From: Odontocerum albicorne
Lineage: Eukaryota; Arthropoda; Insecta; Trichoptera; Odontoceridae
Direction of reading: 5' to 3'
Length of the DNA stretch: 64,000 bases
NCBI GenBank assembly: GCA_949825065.1
Contig: OX463865.1
Location: 17,437,763 to 17,501,762, forward strand
The notes beneath the pieces are model-generated. The model was not told where the DNA came from. It saw nothing but the letters and a program-made list of their open reading frames with translations, and made no database searches. Below are positions 9,505 to 19,819 of the stretch, in pieces; position 1 is the first letter of the stretch, and the number at the start of each line of letters is the position of its first letter. The position numbers and the translations under genes are program-made.

Positions 9505-9835
9505 CACTTTTATTACTAATACAATCTGGCGGTCTTATTGCCAGGCGGCAATCTTTTCCAACCAACCAATCAAAACTAAAAGAAGCAGGTTACGTGGTCG
9601 CTCAAATCATTAAAATGGCTATCCTACCCCACGAAATCCATAAACGCACGTGAGCATATGCCCACGAACCCCACAAAGACGGACAATCACACGAACATTA
9701 TTTTTCATATAAAGTGAGAGATCATCAATCAAAAGGAAAGGAAAGGATGGTGGAGAGGAAAGGAAAAGAAAAATCAGGAATGAAACACGTAATTTTACTG
9801 ACTAGAAATTAAGAGATTTTTCAGTCACACTGGGA
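9505..9835 (-). mobile_element. LINE-T 3' end
   Basis: Reverse complement of the LINE-T 3' UTR: tail ACAATCTGGCGGTCTTATTG, then CCCACGAACCCCACAAAGAC and GAGATCATCAATCAAAAGG. It ends near TAGAAATTAAGAGATTTTTC. It abuts the microsatellite at its poly-A/AAAT end. Confidence 0.8.
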
Positions 9836-9865
9836 AGAAGAAGAAGATATATACATCTTTGAATT

Positions 9866-9985
9866 TTAAATGGTGTGAATTTAATTTGTAAAATGTTAAT
9901 TTGATTTACATAAGATTGAATTTGATTTTCAGAATAGGTGAATTTAATTTGCAAAAGGTTGAATTTGATTTGCCAAAATATACAT
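9866..9985. repeat. Degenerate 21-22 bp tandem repeat
   Basis: Variants of GAATTTAATTTGCAAAAGGTT. The unit matches the better-preserved array at 10146-10280. Confidence 0.7.
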
Positions 9986-10145
9986 ACTCCGGTTATAATG
10001 TTATCTGACACCATTAAACTCGTAAATAAAGATATTGAGTATCTTCATATGTCAATTTTAGTATGCATCATTATGAATTATGATGAATTGTTAATTACTA
10101 CATGTTAAATAAGTACTTGTATATACATCATTCAATTATAAAAGT

Positions 10146-10280
10146 TGTAAATCTGATTTGCAAAAGGTTGAGTTAGATTTGCAAAAGGTTGAGTTAGGTT
10201 CGCAAAAGGTTGAGTTCGATTTGCAAAAGGTTGAATATGATTTGCAAAAGGTTGAATATGATTTGCGAAAAGGTAAATTT
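10146..10280. repeat. 21-bp tandem repeat, about six copies
   Basis: Unit GATTTGCAAAAGGTTGAGTT plus A, read repeatedly in register. It is the same repeat as at 9866-9985. The two arrays are 160 bases apart, so they may be one array interrupted by AT-rich sequence. Confidence 0.9.
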
Positions 10281-10392
10281 AAAGTACAACCCCTGAATAT
10301 AAATATATTGTCTTTATGTAATGTATGAAGCACACTATTATAGTATATTTTATCATAATTCTTCTTCTTCTTCTTAAACTTTCTGTAGAATC

Positions 10393-10700
10393 TCAAGAGT
10401 CTGTTACTGCAGAATTGTCCTGTAATGCTGAGCTCCAGCTATCTCTCCATCGTTTCGGGGGTCTCCCTGGCGGACGCCGTCCATCCGGCACCCCATGCAG
10501 AGCTATGTATGGAATTCTTGTGGAATTCATTCTCTGTACATGTTGGTACCAGTATCGTCGACGCTGTCGTCCCCATCTGACCACATCTTGGACCTCACAA
10601 ACCTCTCGGATTGTAGTGTTCCTTACACGATCACGCAAAGTCTTCCCAGCAATAGCGCGCAGAGTTCTCATTTCCGTTGTCCTTAGCATACTTTTTATCC
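10393..10700 (-). pseudogene. RTE-type LINE ORF C-terminus
   Basis: Translation begins LRTTEMRTLRAIAGKTLRDR and contains VRWGRQRRRYWYQHVQRM and GRRPPGRPPKRWRDSWSS. This is the C-terminal arm after the thumb of an RTE-like reverse transcriptase (M-LR-IAGKTLRDR-RN..IR..C.V, then HV-RM, then PGRPPKRW). It ends shortly after, with the 5' part missing. 27194-27449 is a shorter relative. Confidence 0.85.
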
Positions 10701-10759
10701 TGACAGTGTCCAGTGTTTATCATAATTATTATGATTTTAAAATGTATTCAACTGTCTAA

Positions 10760-11064
10760 AGATAAATAAATAAATAAAAACAGCCCCAACAGATTGCACT
10801 GTAATAAGGGAAGTATAAGTTAGTACGCAATATTCAATGATTGTTGGAATCTGAATCATCCTGTACATACGAGTACATACGCTTCGAGGGCAGAGAGGGA
10901 CATTAAATAAGTTTATACGGGAAAAGTTTTTATGGAAGTGAATGAAGAATGTTTACTGCAATTGTAGCTAACTAATAAATGTGCCTTGATATATGTACGG
11001 GAGAGGTTTCTGCCTAATTATTACACTAATAAACTCACTATTTACTCGTCTTTTGCGTTTACCA
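10760..11064. other. No recognised feature
   Basis: AT-rich flank between the RTE remnant and the 80-bp satellite. Confidence 0.45.
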
Positions 11065-11068
11065 TTCC

Positions 11069-13895
11069 ACTTTTCTAAAGCCTCTTCTGTAATATACATA
11101 CTGCGGTTATTGTGTTATCTGGACAGTATGTTTATTTTTTATTATAACACTTTTCTAAAACGTCTTCTGTAATATACATACTGCGGTTATTGTGTTATCT
11201 GGGCAGTATGTTTATTTTTTATTATAACACTTTTCTAAAACCTCTTCTGTTATATACATACTGTGGTCATTGTGTTATCTGGGCAGTATGTTTACTTTTT
11301 ATTATAACACTTTTCTTAAGCCTCTTCTGTAATATACATATTGCGGTTATTGCGTTATCTGGGCAGTATGTTTATTTTTTATTATAACACTTTTCTAAAA
11401 CCTCTTCTGTTATATACATACTGTGGTCATTGTGTAATCTGGGCAGTATGTTTACTTTTTATTATAACACTTTTCTAAAGCCTCTTCTGTAATATACATA
11501 CTGCGGTTATTGTGTTATCTGGGTAGTATGTTTATTTTTTATTATAACACTTTTCTAAAGCCAGTTCTGTAATATACATACTGCGGTTATTGTGTTATCT
11601 GGGTAGTATGTTTATTTTTTATTATAACACTTTTCTGAAGCCAGTTCTGTAATATAGATACTGCGGTTATTGTGTTATCTGGGCAGTATGTTTATTTTTT
11701 ATTATAACACTTTTCTAAAGCCTCTTCTGTAATATACATACTGCGGTTATTGTGTTATCTGGGCAGTATGTTTATTTTTTATTATTACACTTTTCTAAAG
11801 CCTCTTCTGTAATATACATACTGCAGTTATTGTGTTATCCGGGCAGTATGTTTACTTTTTATTATAACACTTTTCTAAAGCCTCTTCTGTAATATACATA
11901 CTGCGATTATTGTATTATCTGGGCAGAATGTTTACTTTTTATTATAACACTTTTCTTAAGCCTCTTCTGTTATATACATACTACGGTTATTATGTTATCT
12001 GGGCAGTACGTTTACTTTTAATATTACACTTTTCTAAAGCCTCTTCTGTAATATACATACTGCGGTTATTGTGTTATCCGGACAGTATGTTTACTTTTTA
12101 TTCTTACACTTTTCTTAAGCCTCTTTGTTATATACATACTGCAGTTATTATGTTATCTGGGCAGTACGTTTACTTTTAATATTACACTTTTCTAAAGCAT
12201 CTTCTTTAATATACATACAGCAGATATTATTTTATCTAAGCAGTATGTTAACTTTTAATATAACGCTTTTCTAAAGCCTCTTCTATAATATGCATACTGC
12301 GGTTATTGTATTATCTGGGCAGAATGTTTATTTTTTATTAGAAAACTTTTCTTAAGCCTCTTATGTTATATACATACTACAGTTATTATGTTATCTGGAC
12401 AGTACGTTTACTTTTAATATTACACTTTTCTAAAGCATCTTCTGTAATATACATACAGCAGATATTACGTTATCTGGGCAGTATGTTAACTTTTAATATA
12501 ACGCTTTTCTAAAGCCTCTTCTATAATATGCGGTTATTGTGTTATCTGGGCATTGTGTTATCTGGGCAGTATGTTTACTTTTATAATAACACTTTTCGAA
12601 AACCTCTTCTGTAATATACATACAGCAGATATTATGTTATCTGGGTAGTATGTTTATTTTTAATATTACACTTTTCTAAAGCCTCTTCTGTAATATTTAT
12701 AGTGCGGTTGTTATGTTATCTGTGCAATATGTTTTATTTTATTATAAGACTTTTCTAAAGCGTCTTCTTTAATACGCATACAACAGATATTATGTTATCT
12801 GGGTAGTATGTTTACTTTTAATATAACACTTTTCTTAAGTCTCTTCTGTTATATACATACTGTGGTTATTATATTATTTGGGCAGTATGTTTACTTTCAA
12901 TATTACACTTTTCTTAAGCCTCTTCTGTTATATACATACTGTAGTTATTATATTATATTATTTGGGCAGCATGTTTACTTTTAATATTACACCTTTCTTA
13001 AGCCTCTTCTGTTGTATACCATACATACTGTGGTTATTATTATTATTTGGGCTGTATGCTTACTTTTAATATTTCACTTTTCTTAAGCCTTTTCTGTTAT
13101 ATACCATACATATTGCGGTTATTATATTATTTGGGCAGTATGTTTACTTTTATTATAACACGTTTCAAAAGCCTCTTCTATAATCTGCATACTGCGGTTA
13201 TTGTGTTATCTGGGCAGTATGTTTATTTTTTAATGTAACATTTTTCTAAAGCCTCTTATGCAATATACATACGGCAGATATTATGTTATCTGGGCAGTTT
13301 GTTTACTTTTAATATTACACTTTTCTAAAGCCTCTTCTGTAATATAGATACTGCGGTTATTGTGTTATTTGGGCAGTGTGTTTACTTTTATTATAACACT
13401 TTTCTAAAGTTTCTTCTGTAATATTATATATGTACAGCAGATATTATGTTATTTGGACAGTATATATTAATAGTACACTTTTCTTAAGCATCTTCTGTTA
13501 TATACATATTGCAGTTATTTTGTTATTTAGGCAGTATGTTTGCCTTTAATATTACACTTTTCGAAAGTTTCTCTCCTGTAATATATACACCAGATATTAT
13601 GTTATCTGGGCAGTATGTTTAATTTTAATATAACGCTTTACTTTAGCCTCTTCTGTTATATACATATTGGAGTTGTTACATTATTTGGCTGTATGTTTAC
13701 TTTTAAAAGTATGCTTTTCTTAAACCTCTCCCGTTATATACGTACTGCGGTTATTATATTATCTGGGCAGCTTGTTTACTTTTAATATTACATTTTTATG
13801 CTATCTGGGCAGTATGTTTACTTTCACAATTACGCTTTACTTAAGATTTTTCTGCAATACACATGCTGCGGTCATTATGTTATCTGAGCAGTACA
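11069..13895. repeat. 80-bp satellite, about 35 copies
   Basis: The unit includes CACTTTTCTAAAGCCTCTTC, TGTAATATACATACTGCGGT and TATCTGGGCAGTATGTTTAC. The first 12 or so copies are highly similar. After about 12000 the copies diverge and unit length drifts. The several ORFs in it (11190, 11910, 12878, 13047, 13772) are repeat by-products. Confidence 0.97.
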
Positions 13896-14015
13896 CTACG
13901 CTACACCTAAAGCGGAATGTGTTAATATCACACATCAGAAGATTAACAAAGGTTTTTTTCTAATGCGTCTTACCTTGGTAAGTTTTCTGCAGTTTTCTTA
14001 ATAAATATATTATTT
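13896..14015 (+). repeat. Conserved flank of the 80-bp satellite
   Basis: Contains GGAATGTGTTAATATCACAC, ATCAGAAGATTAACAAAGG and TGCAGTTTTCTTAATAAATA. It aligns with 42801-42940, the flank of an unrelated satellite, over about 120 bases. Confidence 0.7.
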
Positions 14016-14074
14016 TGATCATATGCAGATGCGGATAATTAATCTTGATAATATAAGGGCATTTATACAGCGCT

Positions 14075-14165
14075 GTTTAGAGATCGAACTCTCCTCAAGG
14101 GTGCTCGAACTCTAAACTATTGACAAATTAAAAATATAACAAAATAAATATATAAATAATGTATG
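14075..14165 (-). repeat. Family C dispersed repeat
   Basis: TCGAACTCTCCTCAAGGGTG is the reverse complement of the family C CACCCTTGAGGAGAGTTTG block. It is followed by a TTGACAAATTAAAAATATAA segment like the one at 480-530. Confidence 0.5.
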
Positions 14166-14204
14166 TAGTGGCTGCAGTTATAAGATAAATATCCTTACAC
14201 TCAA

Positions 14205-14320
14205 TTTACAAGGTAAGTAATACACATCGTTTGTAGAGCGTTGTCTCTGTCGCACGATGCGCTACCGACAGAGACGACGCTCTACAAACGATGTGTATTA
14301 CTTACTTGCCGCCGGGTACT
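14205..14320. mobile_element. MITE-H palindrome, short form
   Basis: Arms AAGTAATACACATCGTTTGT and ACAAACGATGTGTATTACTT, plus GTAGAGCGTTGTCTCTGTCG and CGACAGAGACGACGCTCTAC, form a near-perfect hairpin with a loop of about 13 bases. The GCCGCCGGGTACTGTACATA end follows on the right only. Compare 17449-17694 and 54618-54789. Confidence 0.85.
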
Positions 14321-14349
14321 GTACATACGTTTATTTTGAAATGTTTTTA

Positions 14350-14575
14350 ATCTGTCAATAAAAGTGACCACCTCCGTCGCCTCGTTGGTATGACACCTGT
14401 CTCGCAACTCAATTCGGTTGCGATTTCAAATCTCGCTGGATCCCAGATTTTTTTATAAAAGATTCCAATTTGGTTTTCACCCAAGGCTTCTTTTACACCT
14501 TTCTGGTTAGTTGGAAAGGATTTCCACCTGGCAATAAGCACGCTAGTTTTGATTGTATGCAACTTAAGTGTAATA
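14350..14575 (+). mobile_element. SINE-A copy, nearly full length
   Basis: Head ACCTCCGTCGCCTCGTTGGT (A-box region) with a degenerate B box near GGTTGCGATTTCAAATCTCG. A body with TCCAATTTGGTTTTCACCC follows, then the tail with CCACCTGGCAATAAGCACGC. Confidence 0.8.
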
Positions 14576-14579
14576 CTTT

Positions 14580-15104
14580 TCTTACAGTTTTTTTTATGAT
14601 TATGTGCGGTTTATTGTGGGATGAACGTTTTTGTCTGTCTGGAGTGATGAAGTGTGAGGAGTTTGATATTGCGTGATGTATACATATTTAATTGAGTGTC
14701 ACTGTTTGGCAGGTTGATGAGAATGTGCAACGGGGCTTTATATAATCAAAAATCTATATGTCCTTAGTGAGATACAGGCAAACCCCTAGTTTACTGGGGA
14801 CACGACAAATGAAAGGCAACAAACCCAGATCCATTAAAATTGTGTTTCCGAATTAAATTACTTGTTGTTTTTTAACAAATTGTGTATATTTCTTGTCATA
14901 GATAAAATAAATAAATAAAATACAGTTTTTTTATTATTATTTATTCATTTATTATTACACATGACAAGAAATATACATAATTTATTAAAAAACAACAAGT
15001 AATTTAATTTGGACACACAATTTTGATGGATCTGGGTTTATCACCTTTCATTTGTCGTGTCCCCAGTAAACTAGGTGTTTGCCTGTATCTCACTGAGGAA
15101 TACT
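14580..15104. mobile_element. Family E, with a long palindrome at 14768-15104
   Basis: 14768-14910 and 14955-15104 are inverted copies: AGTTTACTGGGGACACGACA and TGTCGTGTCCCCAGTAAACT, with ACTTGTTGTTTTTTAACAAA and its complement nearer the centre. 14590-14800 also matches 29730-29945 in reverse (AGTGATGAAGTGTGAGGAGT), so the full family is at least 350 bases. Confidence 0.75.
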
Positions 15105-15190
15105 AAAGTGGGTTTTCAATACTAAAGTGGGTTTGAATCCCAAATTGTAGCACCCTTGAGGAGAGTTTGCTCTCTAAACGGATTTAAATA
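15105..15190 (+). repeat. Family C dispersed repeat
   Basis: GTGGGTTTGAATCCCAAATT followed by GCACCCTTGAGGAGAGTTTG. This is the clearest B-box-like copy in the family. Confidence 0.55.
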
Positions 15191-15194
15191 AATT

Positions 15195-15715
15195 GTTATT
15201 TTAATGTTTATTATTTTTAGTGCACTTTTCAAAGTTATAATTTAGGGCTCTAAATTAAGAAATTAAAATGTCCCATTTCACCCAAAGTAGAAAACAAGTT
15301 TTGGAATAAAATTGTTGCAAACCCTATAGTCATAATAAATTCATTTTTGGCTCCATTTCATTTCAACGATAAGGCTTTATTGACCCATTTGGCTTCGTAA
15401 CGAGGGAGAATTGTCTCATTAAAAATTTAGAGAATTTTGAATCTCATTAAAATTAAAAATTATAATAAATATAATAAACAGTTAGACAGGTTTAATTGTT
15501 TGCATGCAATAATAATCTTTGTAGTGTCTACACAATCAAAATAAATGACAAGTCATTTATTTGCAATTATTTCAAGTATGACATTAAAAAATAAATGCAC
15601 CAGAAATTTTCATTGGTATCGTACTACAAGTCAAATCCCGTTATAACGAATACCGAAGAAATGAAATTTTCCGTATAACGAATAATCTTCTAATAGTAGT
15701 ATGTAATATGAAGAA
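15195..15715. other. No recognised feature
   Basis: AT-rich sequence preceding the 28-bp array. No repeat or coding signal. Confidence 0.45.
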
Positions 15716-15734
15716 AATGTGTATCGTAACTTCA

Positions 15735-16500
15735 ACATACGAGTATGTACAGATAATCCGAAACTTCAACATATGTACAGATATCCCGAAACATCAACAT
15801 ATATACAGATATCCCGAAACTGCAACATATATACAGATATCCTGAAACTTCCACATATGTACAGATATCCCGAAACTTCAACATATGTACAGATATCCCG
15901 AAACTTCAACATATTTACAGATATCCCGAAACTTCAACATATGTACTAATATCGCGAATTTTCAACATATGTACAGATATCGTAAAACTTCAACATATAT
16001 ACAGATATCCCGAAACTTCAACATATGTACAGATATCCCGGAACTGCAACATATATACAGATATCCTGAAACTTCCACATATGTACAGATATCCCGAAAC
16101 TTCAACATATGTACAGATATCCCGAAACTTCAACATATTTACAGATATCCCGAAACTTCAACATATGTACTAATATCGCGAATTTTCAACATATGTACAG
16201 ATATTGTAAAACTTCAACATATATACAGATATCCCGAAACTTCAACATATGTACAGATATCCCGAAACTTCAACATATATACAGCTATCCCGAAACTTCA
16301 ACATATAGTATATACAAATATTCCGAAACTTCAACATATGTACAGATATCCCGAAACTTCAACATATGTACAGATATCCCGAAACTTCCACATATATACA
16401 GATATCCCGAAACTTTAACATATATACAGATATCCCGAAACTTCAACATATATGTATAGATATCCCGAAACTTCAACATATGTACAGATATCCCAAAAAT
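15735..16500. repeat. 28-bp minisatellite, about 27 copies
   Basis: Unit ACAGATATCCCGAAACTTCA plus ACATATGT. Because 28 is not a multiple of three and the unit lacks stops in any phase, ORFs of 76-177 codons run through it in several frames with a 28-residue period. A block of eight units is repeated (marker TGCAAC at 15821 and 16045, 224 bases apart). Confidence 0.97.
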
Positions 16501-16504
16501 TTTG

Positions 16505-17090
16505 AGAGGAACAAATCCAACGAAAAGAAAGAGAAAAAAAATCAAGGAGTCACGCCGTGGTGTCGGATTTATGATTCAGACAAACAAAAACGCCCCGAAA
16601 AATAACTGAAGGCATTAAGACTATCATGTTTACATATTATAACATATGTCTATGTATTTTGAATTGTTGGAAGATTTTTATATGTAATGTTTTGAAGATG
16701 TATATGTGTTATATTTGTTTTTAATTTTCATTATGATACGTAAAGAACAATTAAGTGTTATGGCAATAAATAAACAAGTATCGCTTATACGTGTGACGGC
16801 ACAGTGTATTATGCAATTTATTTTATCTCCCCAAAAGGGATTATATTATATTTATGCAACTGAAATGCAACTCCTAAATCTTCGCAAAGCCGCAACAAAA
16901 TGAAAAAAGTAATAGGCAATTAACGTCAGGAAGCTGCATTCAAACAGATTAATTTCCTCAAAAGGAAACATTTTTATGCACTCTGAAATAACTTACTGTA
17001 AATTAGCAAAGTTAAAAACATCAGTTTTAAAAATATATTGAAAGTGTTAGCGGAGAATGAATCACATAGTTTAAATATGTAATATTCTTG
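16505..17090. other. No recognised feature
   Basis: AT-rich flank. Short ORFs only; the 65-codon ORF at 16706-16903 has no recognisable content. Confidence 0.4.
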
Positions 17091-17091
17091 T

Positions 17092-17420
17092 AAGTATTGT
17101 AATATAACGTGTTTCATTCCTGATTTCTTTTCCTTTCCTTTCCACCATCTCTTCATTTTCTTTTGATTGATGATATCTCACTTTATATGAAAAAAAAACC
17201 TCGAGTGATTGTCCGTCTTGGGTTTTGTGGGCATATGCTCACGCTCATGTGTTCTTGAATTTCGTGGGGATGGATAGTCATTTGAATGTTTTTTTGCGAC
17301 CATGTATGTAACTTGCTTCATTTACTTTTTTCTCGGATTGGTTGGAAGAAATTGCCGCCTAGCAATAAGCCCGCCAGATTGAATTTGTAATAAAAGTGTT
17401 AAATAAGTGTTCGAAGTTTC
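17092..17420 (+). mobile_element. LINE-T 3' end
   Basis: ATAACGTGTTTCATTCCTGA, GATTGATGATATCTCACTT, GTGATTGTCCGTCTTGGG, then the tail GATTGGTTGGAAGAAATTGC and CAATAAGCCCGCCAGATTG ending TGTTAAATAAG. Confidence 0.85.
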
Positions 17421-17448
17421 TAATGTAATGACCAAAGTCACTACAAGT

Positions 17449-17694
17449 ACCCGGCGGTAAGTAATACACATCGGGCTTTCTTAAGCCCGATGTGTATTAC
17501 TTACCGCCTTTCTTAAGAGACTGTCGGCCATAATCGGCTAACTTCGGCTTTGTAGAGTGTCGTCTCTGTCATTCATACACGTGTTGCGTCGCGATTTGCG
17601 TGCGACAGAGACGACGCTCTACATAGCCCAATTTAGCCGATTATGACCGACAGTCTCTTTCTTAAGCCCGATGTGTATTACTTACCGCCGGGTA
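17449..17694. mobile_element. MITE-H, full-length foldback copy
   Basis: The element runs from CCCGGCGGTAAGTAATACAC to GTGTATTACTTACCGCCGGG and is bounded by TA on each side, so a TA target duplication is plausible. Internal arms carry AGACTGTCGGCCATAATCGG and its near complement, and GTAGAGTGTCGTCTCTGTC with GACAGAGACGACGCTCTAC. The left end holds an extra perfect hairpin (17453-17508) of the terminal 26 bases. No coding capacity. Confidence 0.85.
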
Positions 17695-17734
17695 CTGTTC
17701 TTTCCTATCGGTACACTTAACTTATATTTCTTTA

Positions 17735-17825
17735 TTTTTAATATGTCAATAATACTGGGTTCAAGTCCCCGTTAAAGTGCCCTTAAAGAGGGATTTTTCT
17801 CTAAATTCTTCGCTATATACAAATT
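17735..17825 (+). repeat. Family C dispersed repeat, diverged
   Basis: ACTGGGTTCAAGTCCCCGTT with GTGCCCTTAAAGAGGGATTT. Its B-box-like segment is the closest of the family to a true tRNA B box. Confidence 0.45.
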
Positions 17826-18010
17826 ATAATTTTATTATAACTATTAAATAATTTAAAAAAATCGCTATACTGATTGTTATTTTATTAAAATCAATAAATA
17901 ATTTAAAAAAATCACCATATATAAATTGTGTTTTTATTATTATCATTAAATAATAATAAAAATCACTATACATAAATTGTAATTTTATTATAATCATTAA
18001 ATAATCAAAT
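17826..18010. repeat. About 52-57 bp degenerate tandem repeat, three to four copies
   Basis: Recurrent ATTAAATAATTTAAAAAAATC and AAATTGTAATTTTATTATAA blocks. The 97-codon minus-strand ORF over it is low-complexity. Confidence 0.7.
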
Positions 18011-18422
18011 AACGTAAAAGCTAAGAGAAAATATCCTACTTGCTCACATTTGAGTTTCCCGATAATATAAGGCAAAACACTGTATAAAATACATCGCCAT
18101 AAAAAGAAATATATCATACAAAAGCAGATTTTTCCCTGTTAATGGTTTATTATTCTCATTTTTATGAAAGCTTTTTTACGTTATTGTAACGCAAAACCCC
18201 AATATGTAAATATACATTATCAACCATAAACAATCATTTTACGGGTACCACAGACAAGGCACAATATTTTTTTAACACGTTACAGGTCGGAAGCTCGAAT
18301 TTATTGTACGACAAAAGTTCAAATTATTTTAGCACTCATTTTAAAAATAAAAAAAAACAGTTTACATTATAAAATAAAATAAATAACATAAAGGTTTATT
18401 GTAGGTTATTATACTTTCGTAA
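18011..18422. other. No recognised feature
   Basis: AT-rich sequence before the 32-bp array. Confidence 0.45.
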
Positions 18423-19346
18423 GTCGCTTAGTTGGTAAGAGATAGGCATCAGGAGTCACCTAGTTGGTAAGAGATAGGCATCAGGAGTCACCTAGTTGGT
18501 AAGAGACAGGCATCAGGAGTCGCCTAGTTGGTATGAGACAAGTATCAGGAGTCATCTAGTTGGTAAGAGACAGGCATCAGGAGCCACCTAGTTGGTAAGA
18601 GATAGCCATTAGGTGTCGCCTAGTTGGTAAGAGATAGGTATCAGGAGTCACCAAGTTGGTAAGAGATAAGCATCAGGTGTCGCCTAGTTGGTAAGAGATA
18701 TGCATCAGGAGTCGCCTAGTTGGTAAGAGATAGGCATTAGGAGTCACTTAGTTGGTAAGAGATAGGCATTAGGAGTCACCTAGTTGGTAAGAGATAGGCA
18801 TCAGGAGTCGCCTAGTTGGTAAGAGATAGGCATCAGGAGTCGCCTAGTCGGTAAGAGATAGGCATCAGGAGTCGCCTAGTTGGTAAGAAATAGACATCTG
18901 GAGTATCCTAGTTGGTAAGAGATAGACATCAGGAGTCGCCTAGTAGTTAAGAGATCGGCATCAGGAGTCGCCTAGTTGGTAAGAGATAGGCATCAGGAGT
19001 CGCCTAGTTGGTAAGAGATAGGCATCAGGAGTCACCTAGTTGGTAAGAGATATGCATCAGGAGTCGCCTAGTTGGTAAGAGATAGGCATTAGGAGTCACC
19101 TAGTTGGTAAGAGATAGACATCAGGAGTCACCTAGTTGGTAAGAGACTGGCATCAGGAGTCGCCTAGTTGGTAAGAAATAGGCATCAGGTGTCACCTAGT
19201 TGGTAAGAGATAGGCATCAGGAGTCACCTAGTTGGTAAGAGATAGGCATCAGGTGTCGCCTAGTGGGTAAGAGATAGGCATCAGGAGTTACCTAGTTGGT
19301 AAGAGATAGGCATCAGGTGTCGCTTAGTTGGTAAGAGATAGGCATC
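18423..19346 (+). repeat. 32-bp array built from the SINE-A A-box region, about 29 copies
   Basis: Unit CGCCTAGTTGGTAAGAGATA plus GGCATCAGGAGT. The core CCTAGTTGGTAAGA is identical to the A-box segment of SINE-A heads (compare 19760-19800 reverse and 62999-63012). The array ends next to a SINE-A head at 19360-19395. Each unit resembles the 5' half of a tRNA internal promoter; no B box is repeated. Confidence 0.95.
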
Positions 19347-19410
19347 TTACCAACAAAGTGACGACCTCCTTGGTCTAATTGGTAAGATGCCCATCCTGTA
19401 TTGTATTACA
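19347..19410 (+). mobile_element. SINE-A head fragment between two arrays
   Basis: GACGACCTCCTTGGTCTAAT and TGGTAAGATGCCCATCCTG. It is a plus-strand head truncated before the B box and joined to a minus-strand SINE-A tail. Confidence 0.75.
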
Positions 19411-19670
19411 CTTTCGTTTTATACAGTACAACCTGGCGGGCTTATTACCACGTGACAGTACCTTTCGTTTTATACAGTACAACCTGGCGGGCTTATTACC
19501 ACGTGACAGTACCTTTCGTTTTATACAGTACAACCTGGCGGGCTTATTACCACGTGACAGTACCTTTCGTTTTATACAGTACAACCTGGCGGGCTTATTA
19601 CCACGTGACAGTACCTTTCGTTTTATACAGTACAACCTGGCGGGCTTATTACCACGTGACAGTACCTTTC
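19411..19670 (-). repeat. 51-bp array built from the SINE-A tail, five copies
   Basis: The unit begins CTTTCGTTTTATACAGTACA and ends TTATTACCACGTGACAGTAC, phase starts at 19411, 19462, 19513, 19564 and 19615. It matches the 3' tail of minus-strand SINE-A copies (5480-5530, 23790-23840). The units are essentially identical. Because 51 is a multiple of three, ORFs of 86-117 codons with a 17-residue period appear on both strands. Confidence 0.97.
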
Positions 19671-19800
19671 AACCAAGCAGAAAGATATTAAAGAGGCCTT
19701 TAGTGCAATACCTGACTGATTTTTTTTTTTGAACCGGGTTTTGTACCCGCAACTTCTGGGATAAGAGACAGGCGTCTTACCAACTAGGCCATGGAGGTTG
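19671..19800 (-). mobile_element. SINE-A body and head
   Basis: Continuation of the SINE copy whose tail is amplified: AAAGATATTAAAGAGGCCTT, then a degenerate B box (GGTTTTGTACCCGCAAC on the plus strand) and the head CTTACCAACTAGGCCATGGA. Confidence 0.85.
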
Positions 19801-19819
19801 TCATAGTATGTAGATAAAA

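Noticed and set aside
9228..9653. 141-codon Phe/Ile/Tyr-rich membrane protein
   Set aside because: Pure microsatellite translation followed by reversed LINE-T sequence.
11190..13963. Several 60-90 codon ORFs
   Set aside because: All are frames of the 80-bp satellite.
15719..16459. 177-codon and related ORFs as a repetitive protein gene
   Set aside because: The 28-bp unit rotates through all frames with no stop, giving the same peptide pattern in each frame.
18423..19346. CRISPR-like regular repeat array
   Set aside because: Units abut directly with no unique spacers, there are no cas genes and the setting is clearly eukaryotic.
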